Shown here: in pieces, positions 1 through 11,856 of the stretch
How positions within the stretch are numbered: position 1 is the stretch's first letter
How the letters are laid out: each line of letters starts with the position of its first letter
From: Calonectria ilicicola
Lineage: Eukaryota; Ascomycota; Sordariomycetes; Hypocreales; Nectriaceae
DNA length: 64,000 nucleotides
Assembly (NCBI GenBank): GCA_020809705.1
Contig: CP085832.1
Location: forward strand, 4,960,001 to 5,024,000
Direction: 5' to 3'
Program-made: the position numbers and the translations under genes
Notes under the pieces: generated by a model
Seen by the model: the letters and a program-made list of their open reading frames with translations, nothing else
What the model was told of the DNA's origin: nothing
Databases searched by the model: none

Positions 1-3000
1 TTATCTATTAGAACTATAATAAGAAAGAATACACCTACTACTATTACCAAGAATAAGATATCAACCAAAAGTTCAAACTTATACTAGAAAGGCAAAGATA
101 AATCAATATAACTTAAACTAATAAGGAACCCCAAACTACTATCTAAACTATTAGACAGATTACTAATTAGACCCTTATACCAAAAGGCAAGGACTAACCT
201 ATAGAAAAAAGACTTTTATTATAATTACTTAGTCCTATAGTAAAATTAAGGAATCCTTAAAATAAAAGAAGTAATAATTATTAGATTAGGAAGAATATAG
301 ATATGTTTAAACTAGATTAACCTCTATAAGGAAGTCTATTAACTTAGTAAGAACTACCTATAAGCTAGTCTACTAGTAATAACTAGATGTAAGATCTAAT
401 ATTCTTTAAAAGATAAAGGTTCTAGTACTTTAAATATTATAAGTTAGAAAGAAAGAAGTTTTTATAAAGCTTAGTATAGAAGCATCTAGTAATTACTTTA
501 ATTTTTAATTTAATTATTTTAATTATTAAAATATTTTATAATTTTATTATTTTTATTATTTTTACTTTTATTATAAAATTAATAAAATAATTAATAATTA
601 TTTTTTAATAAAGGATAATATTTTTATCTATAATATTCTATATTATAATTACTATTTATACTATTAATTTATAAAATAAAAAAAAGTATTATAATTATTA
701 AAAATAAATCTAATTAAATATTTAAAAATTATTATTCTAAACTAAATAACCTTTACTTATATAATAATAAAGATTATTTTATTTACTTATAGAATAAAAT
801 AATCTAATAATATAAGATCTTTAGTAAAAGTTTAAAAAATAAATTATACCTTTTATATTAGAGTAATAAAAGCAGTAGCCCTTATAAAAGAAAGGCCCTA
901 AGATAGCCTATAGGAATTATAATTTAAAGGATATAAAGCAATTATAATTTATCCAAGCTACCTTAAAGATAAAGAAGCCCTAAAAGAAGCTTCTTATTAA
1001 ATCTTTATATATTATTAATAGTATAAAGTTATAAAGGCTTAAAATAAAAGTAAGAATCAAGGGGAACTAATATATTATTATAATAAATAATAGAGTTAAA
1101 ATAAACTATATTTATTTAAAAATTATAAATACTCTTTAATTATTATAGAAAGATAAAGTAAATCTTTATATTATATTAAATCTAAAAGGTATTATATTTA
1201 GTTATAATAATAAAGTTATTAATTAAGAGCTTGATTATTTTAAGATCTTTATTAATAAAAAGAATTAAAGTATTTTATTTAATATTATTAATATTAGAAT
1301 AAATAATCTAGTTCTAAAGTACCTATAGTTATATTAATACAATCTATATATTAACTAATATATTAACTAAATATAGATATCCTTTGAGGATAATATAGCT
1401 AGTAATATAGATGATTAGGATTAAAGATCTTAAATCTTTAGTACTAACTATACAGAGATTATATATAATAATAGTTTATTACTAAAGGGAATATAATATA
1501 AGTATAAGGCTAGTTAAAAGAGAATATAATAAAAAGTTATTATTAACCTTTATATATAATTCTAATAGCTTAATAAGAACTTTAAAAAAATAAATAAAAA
1601 TATTATTAATAATTAATTAAAGAATATATTATATTAATATTATATTTATAAGTAATTATTTATAAAAGAACTTAAGATTAGATTATTAAAGCTTAGTTAA
1701 TAGGATTATAAAATTATATTAAAGAATAGAGTAAGTATTTATTTTTTCTTAATTTATAATTTTAATTAAATAAAATTTAATATTTTAAAGAAGTATATTA
1801 AAAATATACTATAAAAAGAATATATATAAATATTAACTTCTAAAGTTAGTTATTTAATAATATTTATTTTAAAGAAAAATAGAAAACTTTACTTTATTAT
1901 AGATTATTAATAGCTTAATAATATTACTATTAAAGATTATATACCCTTACCCCTTATTAATAAGATAAAGAATAGATTATATAGAATAAAGGTATTTATT
2001 ATAATTAATTTAAAAAAAGTTTATAATCTAATTTATATTAGAAAGAGAGATAAATAGAAGATTATCTTTTAAATAAAGTTTAGATTATTTAAGTATTTAA
2101 TAATACCCTTTAAATTTATAAATATATTAATATTCTTTTAAAGAATAATTAATAATATATTATATGAATACTTAGATATCTTTATTATCTACTACCTAGA
2201 TGATATATTTATCTTCTTTAAGAATAAAGAAGAATATAAGTAATATATCTACTAGATTTTAAAAGTTTTATAAGATATTAATCTATTAATTAAATCTAAG
2301 AAAAGTATATTTTATATTAAAAAAATAAAATTCTTAGAATATATTATCTTATATAATAAGATCTAGATAGACTTTAAAAAGATTATTACTATTAAAGATT
2401 AAAAGGAACCAAAGAATCTACTTAAAGTGTAATCCTTTTTAAAATTTGTTAATTATTATTATAAATTTATTAAAAACTTTAAATAAATAATATCTTTTTT
2501 AATTTCTTTTATAAAGAAAGAAGTATTATTTATTTAGGAATTAAAAGCTTAAGAAGCTTTTAATTAATTAAAGAATACTATTACAGCTAAACTAATACTT
2601 ATAATATTCAACCCTAACTAGCCTATTAAATTAGAAATAGATTTCTTTGATTTTATTATTAGAGCCTAGATTAAATAAAAGGATAAATAAAGAAGATTAT
2701 ATCTTATTATATTTTACTTATATAAGCTACAAGAAGTAAAACTTAACTACTTTATCTATAATAAAGAATTTCTAATTATTATTAAAACTTTTAAAATATT
2801 TTAATAATATCTTTTTAAAAGTTAATATAAGATTATTATATTTACTAATTATAAGAATATCTTATATTTTATAATTATATAAAAGCTTAATAAATAATAG
2901 CTATATTATATAGAATACTTATTTAAATTTAACTATTATATTATATATATTAAAGATATTAAAAACACTTAAGTAGATGCAATCAGCTAATAAGCTGATT

Positions 3001-3112
3001 ATTAAGAAGAGAAAAGAGTGACTGCAAAGAAGCTACTACAGTATACACCTAAGAAAGACCTTAAACAAGCCTCTATAAGTGGGATAATAATTAAAATAAA
3101 GAAGATTATTAC

Positions 3113-3252
3113 TATAAGGATCCATACTTCCTATTACATCAATTAGCCCATCAGGCCAAAAGATAAGTCAATAATCGCAATACTTACAATTACAGGTACA
3201 GATAACAGCTATTAAATAAGGTCTTGTGCACCCAGTTGCACAGATCGTAACA
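3113..3252. repeat. Left 140-bp LTR of the mini element
   Basis: Pairs with 3467-3606 without gaps. By my alignment there are 18 differences; in 10 this copy has A where the other has G, in 7 it keeps C where the other has T, and in one it has T where the other has C. Flanked on the left by ATTAC. Confidence 0.8.
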
Positions 3253-3466
3253 CGATGTCTCCCCTCAATGGGCATACCCTTAGGCCCTATTACCTCTCAT
3301 TAGTTCACTACACTAATAAAAATAATCAAACCTTATCATCTTGCACCACATATAGCTACCTTACCCCAACTAGCCACAGCAAGGCCTAATTTAAGCTAAC
3401 ATTGAATTCCTTATTAAAGTGTATAATCCTGAAATCGAACTTATGACCTATAGTATACGATTATTG

Positions 3467-3606
3467 TGTAAGGATCTGTACTTCCTATTATGTTAATTAG
3501 CCTGTCAGGCCAAAAGATAAGTCAATAATCGTAATGCTTGTAATTACAGGTACGGATAATAGCTATTAAATAGGGTCTCGTGCGCCCAGTTGCACAGGTC
3601 GTAACA
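3467..3606. repeat. Right 140-bp LTR of the mini element
   Basis: Gapless partner of 3113-3252, begins TGTAAGG and ends CGTAACA, flanked on the right by the duplicated ATTAC. Its mutations relative to the partner are almost only C-to-T. Just left of it (about 3430-3460) the minus strand carries GTTCGATTTC, which resembles the B box of a tRNA; I do not know whether that is meaningful. Confidence 0.8.
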
Positions 3607-3675
3607 ATTACTATTATCTAAAAAGAGTAATAGCTAGAGAACTATATTACCCTTAGATATCTTTAAATACTGTAA

Positions 3676-3788
3676 AAGGTAGCTTTAAGAAATTATAATT
3701 GGAAGTATTTAAAAGTAGCTTTAAAGAATTATAATTTAAAGAAATTAAGCTATAATCTAGATTAATTATAATTCCTTTAAATTACCTT
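3676..3788. mobile_element. Possible 113-bp MITE-like inverted-repeat element
   Basis: The left end (AAGGTAGCTTTAAG...) and the reverse complement of the right end (AAGGTAATTTAAAG...) match at 21 of 25 positions, and three of the four mismatches are transitions. TAA flanks both ends (3673-3675 and 3789-3791), a possible 3-bp target duplication. A further direct copy of the terminal sequence lies just inside the left end, as in some MITEs. In a region this AT-rich chance similarity cannot be excluded. Confidence 0.4.
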
Positions 3789-4961
3789 TAAGCCCCTTAG
3801 AAATATATATATAGTAGAATAAGATAATCTATTGCTCTAGAAAATTGAGAAATATAATAAAGTACTTTTAAAAAATAAAAAAATGACTTAATTATAAGTT
3901 TTAAATGAATTATAGAATAATTTAATTTATAAGATTTATAAATATTTATTTAATAGATATAAAGGAGTTAATAAAACCTTTAAATAAATTAAATAAATAT
4001 TTTTATTTAATTATATAAAGAAGAAAGTAAAAGCTATTATTAAGTAATATTTACTTTACTAATAAATAAAGTTACTATAATATAAGCCATATAGTAAGCT
4101 ATAATCTATTCTAATTATATCTAGGCTATAGGAATTAGTTATAATGGATTTTATTATTAACCTACTATTATCTATAGATCTTACTATTAGTAAGTACTAT
4201 AATATTATTTTTATTATTATTAATTAATTTATTAAATTTATATATTATATTCTTTACAAAAAAGCTATTAATAAAGAATAATTTGCTTACCTCTTCTTTT
4301 AATATATGGTTATAATATATAGACTATTTATAAAGATTATCTCTAACCATAAGCAACTATTTACATCCAAGTTCTAGTAAGGATTAATAGTATTTATAAG
4401 CTTAAGATATAAGCTTATAATAACCTTTAAACCTTAAATAGATAAATAAATTAAGAGGCAAAACCAAAAGATTAAGTATTATTTATAATACTATATTAAC
4501 TATAAATAAATAGATTAGGTAAAGAAGCTTTCTATTATTTAGCTTACTTTTAATATATTTTATTAATTAAATATTAAGATTATATCTATATTTATTAATT
4601 TTAAATTTATACTTAATATATTCTAATCTAAATTAAAGAGATTATTAAATATAAAAATATTATTTAAGTTTAAATAAATATAATAATTATACTTTAAGAT
4701 AAAAATAAAATTAAAGTTTATCTATATATAGATAAAGAAGTATTATAATCTTAAATAAATAGAAGGGCTATTCTTTAAGAAAGAGGATATAATCCTCCTA
4801 ACTATTAAAAATATTATTATAAAATAATAAAATAAAAAACTTAACCTTAAGTATATAGATCCTTACTTTATAAAGAAGAAAATCTTAAAAAATAATTATA
4901 AGCTTAACTTATTAAAAAATATTAAAATTCATTTAATCTTTTATATTTCCTTATTTAAAAC

Positions 4962-5351
4962 TGTAACGGTCTGGTCAATTCCTAACTTAATAAACTAATC
5001 AGAACAAAGGGTTTATTATTAGCAGGATGGTTAGGTGTGTTATAGTAAATAAAGTAATGGAAGTATTATATTAGGTAATAGTTAATTATAATTAAAATAA
5101 TTAAGTTATATTAAAAGTTAATTAATTTTATTCCTTATAGTGGGATCTAATCTATTTATATATTATTATCCTATTTTGGTGTATATGGTATATTTAGTAT
5201 GCTAGGTATGATACCTTTTGCACTTATTATGATAGTTGCCTTTATTACTTTTTATTTAATTGGTTGTATATAATTATAGAGTAGTTGGTTTCTTATAGGG
5301 TGTGATATTCTGCTATTCTAGATTACCCTAAGTATAATATAGGTTATAATA
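4962..5351. repeat. LTR of element A, left copy (3' LTR in coding sense)
   Basis: Begins TGTAACGGTCTGG and ends GGTTATAATA, aligning without length change to 11462-11851. The terminal CA has become TA, a RIP-type change. The outer (left) 100 bases are less mutated than in the partner copy, while the inner end is more mutated. Confidence 0.85.
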
Positions 5352-8300
5352 TAATGTCTTCTCTTTGTTAGTCTTATTCTTAAGGTTAGTATAATAGGTT
5401 ATAGTGGTTTTTTTATATATATTATCTAAACTTAGATTTGTAATTATTTTATTATATTAATATTATATTAGGTAAAGTAGTAAAAGCATTTTCTATTTAT
5501 AAGAATTATAAAATTGAAGGTCTTACTGATTATATTAATTTTTTTAAGATATTTATTATAGTTTATATATATTATATAAGTACTAGCCTTTTTTATATAA
5601 TAGGTAAAGATTTAATTTATTATTCTAAGTATATTTAAAATTATAAAAGTTATAATTATATAAGTATAAAGAGTATAGCTTATATATATTTTTATTATTC
5701 CTTATTTAGCTAGCTTAATATACTAATAATAATAATTCTTTATATTATTAAAAAAAGAAAAAGTTATATTAATAATATTTAAAAATATAAAGTAAATTAA
5801 ACTTACTATATATTTCTTTAAAGGCTTCTTAAAAGATTATCTTAAAAACCTAATCTTAAATAATAATAATATTTACTAAATTAAAATACCTAGAGAAATT
5901 AGAGGATAATCTAGAAAAGTAAGATATTAGAGCAGTAGGGGCAGTGGAGGCTAAGATTGTGGTAGAGGAAGGCCCTTCTTTAAAGGTGGTATTGATATTG
6001 TATATTATTGATGTTAATTTCTTTTTTTATTTATTAAAGGAATACTTTTAGTATCTTTAAATAATATATAAGGTATTTAGTAGATTTTTAGATTATTTTT
6101 TTATAGTCTTTCTATTTAATTTTGAATTTTTTATTTTTTTTTCTTTATAGTATTTTTTTAATTTTCTATTAGTCTTTTAGGTTTTTTATTTAAGGTTTAT
6201 ATTTAGGTCTTATATTTACCTAGATATTATTATTAGGTTCTAGTAATAAAATATAGAAGATAAGGTGAACCTTGATGTTGTCTAGGAGGTCAAGTTTATA
6301 GTTATTTTTTAATATTTTTCTTTTAATTAGATATAATCCAATCTATATGAAGTTAATTTTTTTGTTTTATCTTTTTATTATAAGATTTTTTGTTATTAGA
6401 TAGACTATATCTTTTTTTAAAAAGGATAGTCTTTTTAGTCTTTTTAGGTTATAATATCTTTTTATTATATTATAAATAAACTTAAGTTCTATTTTTATTT
6501 CTTTATATAATTTTTTTAAATTATTTAACTTAATTATAGCTTTTATTTAAATTATATCTTTTAAAGGGGCTTAATAAGTATTTAATATAAAGTTAAAATT
6601 AGCTTTTATTAGTATTATTTTAATATTATAATTATAGGATGTATTATATACTAATTGTATAATAGGTAACTTTTCTATCTAGTTAGTTTATTTATAGTTA
6701 ATATAGTATTGTAGATATTATTTAATTTCCTAGTTTTAGCATTTGGTTTATTTATTTATTTGGGGGTGGAAAGCTATACTTAGCTTATAATTTAATCCTA
6801 TTAAGAATATTAGACTTTATTAAAACTTAAATGTAAATGGTTATCCTCTATCTAAAATAATTTTGGTTAGTAATTTGTATATAATGATTATATATTAAAA
6901 GAAAAGGTAGATAAATTATTTCTCTTTTATTACTTTATTATAAGGAAAGTAATATATTACTTTTATAAAGTAATTAATAATAATGAAAATATTATTATAG
7001 TATACTTTTATAGTAGGGTCTATTAATAAGAGGAGATTAGTAATAAAGTCTATTATAATTGAATCCTATGATTATTATATAATAAAGAATAGTTATAATA
7101 ATCTATATAGTTTATATTTTGGTTTTTTAGAGTATTAATATAAACTATATTTCTTATATACTTATTTAACTTTCTTTTTTATTTTATTAAAGGAAAATAT
7201 CTATTTGACTTATTTAAGGGTTTTATTAATGCCTTTATGGCTATATAAAGGATATTTATAAATATCTTTTATTAGTTTTATTTAGTGTTCCTTTGGTACT
7301 TGTAGATAGTTTGTTTTCTTTTTTCTAGAAGTGCTAGGTTATATTTTTTAATTTTTTTTAATAGTAGATTATCTTGTTCTATTTATTATATTGGTATTTT
7401 TGTAGTAGTGGTTCTAGTTATATATAGTAATCCTTTTATTTTTATAGTAATAATTATTTTCTTTATTTTTATTATTATTTTATTAATTAAGGTCTATTCT
7501 AGTCCTCTATTAGTATTATAGGTTAATAGTTTTTTTTATATTTTTAGTTTTTTTGTATTATAGTTAGATTAGTGGTTAATTATATTAATATGGCTATTTT
7601 TAGTTCTTTTAATATAAATGATTTGGTAGTTGAATTTAGATAGGTATTCTATATATTATAATTATTTTTTATTAAGTTTTTAAATAATTATAAAATAAGT
7701 AATGTTTTTATAGTTAATATATATTATAATTTTATAATTACTTTTTAATAAATATTATTAGAATTTTTTAAAAGTATTAATAATAATAAGGAATTCTTTA
7801 TTATAGATAGGGTAGTTTAGCTTAGGGCTATATAGCTTATATGAATAGAATGCTATGGGGTATAGATTTTCTTGTTTGTTTTGTTGTCCGATCTAGGCCT
7901 CTAAGGTGAAGTCTAATATATTAGTTTCTAGCTTTATAGGCTTATTAAGATTAAATATTATAAGGATAGATTCTTTTAAAATAATATTTTTTATAGCTTT
8001 AAATAATTATTATACTTTATTTTCTTATTAAAAAGTAATTTTTTTTAATTAATTTTATTATACTTAAGATAATTTTATTAAATCTTTTAATAAATCTTTA
8101 ATAATAATTAGTAAATCTAAGGAAGGCTTATACTTTCTTTATATTAGTAGATTTCTTCCAATCTTTTACTATAATGACTTTCTTTAGGTCTATATAAATT
8201 TTATTAGGGCTAATAATGTATCTTAGAAATTCTACTTCTTAAGTGTGGAATTTGCTTTTTTTGGTTTAATTAGAAGTTTGGTATTTTGGAGGGCTTTTAA

Positions 8301-11300
8301 GATCTTATAAATATATTCTTTATATTCTTCTTTATTTTTGAAGAAAATGAGAATATTGTTTAGGTAGTAGATAATAAAGATATTTAAGTATTTTTATAAT
8401 ATATTAATTATTATTTATTAGAATAATATTAGTATATTTATAAGTCTAAAAGGTATAACTAGATATTTAAATAATCTAAACTTTATTTGGAAAATGGTTT
8501 TTTATTTATATTCTTCTTTAATATAAATAAGATTATATACTTCTTTAAGATTTAGTATAATAAAAATATTAGCTTTATAAAGATAATCTTTTATTTTATT
8601 AATTAATAATAATAGAGTATAATCTTTAATAATAATATTATTAAGTTATTGATAATCTATAATAAGGTATAGCTTTCTATTTTTCTTAGGTATAAATATA
8701 ATAAAATAATTAGCTTTAGAGTTTAAAATATAAATATATCTTTTTTAAGTATATCTTAAATATATTTCTTTAAGATATTAAGCTTAATTTGATTAAGGTT
8801 ATAAATAGGGTAAAATTAGGTATTAGATCTATCTTTAAGGATAATTTTATAATCTTACTAACTAAACTTAGGTAGTCTAATATTTAGTTCTTCTATAAAG
8901 AGCTTTTTATAGATTTGGTATTATAGGGGTATATTATATAGTCTGTTTATTTTTGCTTTAACTTTTATTTTTTTAAGGCTTTTATTAATTTATTAAAATT
9001 ATATTCTAAGGTAAATAATTATTTATTATCTTTACCTTTTTTAATTATTCTTATATTTATATTTTATTTCTTTAAGTAGTGAAGATTCTTTTTATTTATA
9101 TCTTCTACTTAATTAAGGCTAGGAGTTTAAGATCTCTTATTATAATTTATAGAAATATTACTGGTTATATTATATTTCTTAGGTATTTATATCTGGCTAA
9201 TATATTAGTAGATATTAGGATTATATTAATATAACTATGGATACCCTAAAACTAGATTATGCTATCTAATATTAATAATATTAAAAATTATTCCTTAGTT
9301 TTTTCCTTTAATAAAGACTTTTAAATAATTAATCTTTTTATTTATAATATTATTATTATAGTTAAAAGAGGTTCCTTTTATATTAATAATTTTATATAGG
9401 TTAACTTTTATTATTTATAGTAACTGAAATTGGTTAATTATTTAAGGATTAATATAGTTTTATTCAGCTCCACTATCTACCATAGCATTATACCATTTCC
9501 CTTTAATTCTTACTTTTACTTCTAATTATTATTAAGATTGCTCTTTAGTTATAAAGTATAAAGCTTTTTTAAGGAGTTCTTTTAATAACTCTAGGGGTTA
9601 TTACCCTAGTTGCTCCTACTATTCTTCTATAGAGAGCTTTACTTATTTTTTAATTTTATTTAGTACTAGGCTATTATTTTATTTATTATATAGATATTAT
9701 ATTTAAGATCTTGATATTTATTTTAAAGTAGCTTATTGTAATTAAGGAACTTAAGCTCACCTGGTTTTAATATAATAAACTAGTAGTAAGGGTTTCTTTT
9801 TATTATTTTATATTAGTTGAAGTGTCTTTTATAAATGCAGTAGATGATTATATCTTCTACTTTAATAGGAAAGTATATTATATATTATTTTTATTTTATA
9901 TATTAGAGGTAGTTGTGGTTATAGTAGCTTATTTATAAGATGTTCTTATATTCCTTGTATGTTGTGTTTAGTCTAGGGTTATTCTTTTTATATTGGATAG
10001 GTTAAGGATTATAATTTTCTAATTATTATTTACTTTATATAAGTAGGAAGATTTTATTTTTGTTCTATAAAGGTTCTTTAACTTATTAGGCTATTTTTTT
10101 AATATTAATTATTTATTTCTTATTTCTATTTTTATTATAAGTATAGGTATTCTACTATATTAGTGCTTTGTTGGTATATATATCTAAAATAGATATAGGG
10201 ATTTTTATCTTTTTGGCTTATTTTAACCATTTGTGGGGAAGGTAGGACTAGCCTTTTTATTAAGTTAATTATATTTTTTAGATAGTTTTATTGATTTTTT
10301 ATTATAGGGTGAGTTTTACCTTATATAATTTATAGTTTTTTATATATTGCTTGATTATGGTGGTTGGTTTATATTTCTTAATAATAGCAAGAATAACTTT
10401 TCCTATAGTATTCTCTTTTTCTTCTAGTATTAAGGTTTATTAAGTTTTTATAATATTAAGTTATTTCTATCCTTCTAGTATAGGTTTGAACTGATTTTCT
10501 ATTTTTAGGGAGTAATATTTAAAGGATTTATATTCTTTCTTTCTATAGTTAAAATAGGTAATCTTACTTTTATTATATCTTTAAGTAATATTAAGTTCTA
10601 TTAATCTTAAATAAGTCCTATATATAATACTTTATTATTTATTTTAGGTTTTTCTTTTATTTAGGATATATAAGTTTTTATTATTTTAAGTATATTCTTT
10701 ATATTAGTTAAATTATCTTTTATTAATCTTAATAGTATTTTTAATATACTTTAAGAGTTTCTTTAATTAATCTTCTTTATAGATTTTATCTTTAACTTTA
10801 CTTTTTAGGCCTTTATAATAAAGTTTTATTAATATATTATTATTTTAGGCTATTTATATTATAATTCTTTTAAATTTAATTAAATACTAGCTATAAGATT
10901 TTATTTATTTAAGTTTATATAATTAATTTATAGCTTATTATTTTATATTAATTATATTAAAATTATCTTTAATAGCAATTTCAAAATATTCCTAGTCTTT
11001 AAAGATCTTTTAGATCTTTTTATTTTGGTTGGTGTTGTCCTTATTTTCCAGATAATCTCTTATAATAGATTTAAACCATACTTCTATATCCCCTTGGAGG
11101 AGGGTTTTAGTATATAATACCTGGGTTTCAGGGGTTATAAGTTATGTTAGAAAAAAGCGGAAATATTCCTTCATTTAGGTGAGGAAGGGGACTATATTGG
11201 TAGCCTTTTTTAGGAAGGGCTCTAGGATTAGGGGTCTTAGAATTTCACTAATATCTTTACCCTTATTTCCTTTAATTATAGTAATTCTGGCTTTTTTTAC

Positions 11301-11461
11301 TTTAAATTATATTTATATATCTATAAGTTTCTTCTTAATCTATTATAGTTCTATAATTAACTTAGTATTATTAAGAGAAGTAATAGTAATAGGATTCTTT
11401 CTAGATATTATTATTACTTAATTATTAATATAGGTAATTAATTAAATAAAAACTTTTAATA

Positions 11462-11851
11462 TATAATAATCTGGTTAATTCCTAATTTAATAAATTAATT
11501 AAAATAAAAGGTTTATTATTAGTAGAATAATTAAGTATATTATAGTAAATAAAGTAATAGAAGTATTATATTAAGTAATAGTTAATTATAATTAAGGTAA
11601 TCAAATTATATTAAAAGTTAATTAATTTTATTTTTTATAATAAGATCTAATCTATCTATATACTATTATCCTATTTTGGTATATATGGTGCGCTTGGTGT
11701 GCTAGGTGTAATACCTTTTACACTTGTTATAACAGTTGCCCTTATTACTTCTTGTTTAATTGGTTGTATGTAATTATAGGGTAGCTGGTTTCTTATAGGG
11801 TGTGGCATTCTGCTATCCTAGACCGCCCTGGGTATGATATGGGTTGTAATA
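11462..11851. repeat. LTR of element A, right copy (5' LTR in coding sense)
   Basis: Begins TATAATAATCTGG, a mutated form of TGTAACGGTCTGG, and ends GGGTTGTAATA. The outer 160 bases (from about 11,690) keep many G and C that are lost in the left copy. AAAAC follows at 11852-11856. Confidence 0.85.
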
Positions 11852-11856
11852 AAAAC

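Larger units (their letters stand above)
3113..3606. mobile_element. 494-bp TRIM-like mini LTR retroelement with 5-bp target duplication
   Basis: Two direct repeats of exactly 140 bp (3113-3252 and 3467-3606) enclose 214 bp without coding capacity. The right copy begins TGTAAGG and both end CGTAACA, the TG...CA form of LTRs; the left copy begins TATAAGG. The pentamer ATTAC stands immediately on both sides (3108-3112 and 3607-3611), a perfect target-site duplication. The size fits terminal-repeat retrotransposons in miniature. A purine run next to the left repeat, read on the minus strand (GAGGGGAGA, 3253-3267), could be a polypurine tract and would put the element in minus orientation; I could not identify a primer-binding site. 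It sits inside the pol of element D and is much less AT-rich than its surroundings. Confidence 0.8.
1..4961 (+). mobile_element. Element D: decayed Ty3/gypsy chromovirus, left part (pol), 5' end outside window
   Basis: Plus-strand pol remnant with stops throughout. Seen in order: reverse transcriptase with an intact YLDD box at 2193-2204 (followed by IFIFFKNKEEY); the end of RNase H, where KxDAxS can still be read at about 2970-2990 with Gln and Arg codons turned to stops; an integrase core starting MDFI at about 4145; and the integrase C-terminal motif ending KIHLIFYISLFK at about 4900-4955. Order RT-RH-INT is that of Ty3/gypsy elements. The body is interrupted by a mini-LTR element at 3113-3606, possibly by a small inverted-repeat element at 3676-3788, and is cut at 4961 by element A. 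The chromodomain continues at 11857. Gag and protease, if present, lie left of the window. Confidence 0.85.
4962..11851 (-). mobile_element. Element A: full-length RIP-inactivated Ty3/gypsy chromovirus
   Basis: Two LTRs of 390 bp (4962-5351, 11462-11851) flanked by a perfect 5-bp duplication AAAAC (4957-4961, 11852-11856). Coding sense is minus. From right to left: a gag region without recognisable frame (about 11.4-9.6 kb), an aspartic protease whose MVDSGAE can still be read at about 9460-9485, reverse transcriptase with the YLDD box changed to YLNN (8355-8366), integrase DFITNL at about 7030-7050, the integrase C-terminal motif KLDLLDNIKVH at about 6280, and a chromodomain remnant at about 6070-6100 whose WEP is lost. 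No long frame survives. Element length and domain order are those of a normal autonomous chromovirus; the changes are G-to-A and C-to-T as expected of RIP. Confidence 0.9.

Noticed and set aside
3420..3466. tRNA-like B-box sequence (GTTCGATTTC on the minus strand) in the mini-element
   Set aside because: No A box at a suitable distance and no cloverleaf could be drawn; not called as a tRNA gene or SINE.
11179..11421. 80-codon open frame on the plus strand
   Set aside because: It lies antisense to the gag end of element A and consists mostly of Ile, Leu, Phe and Tyr, as expected by chance in decayed AT-rich DNA.
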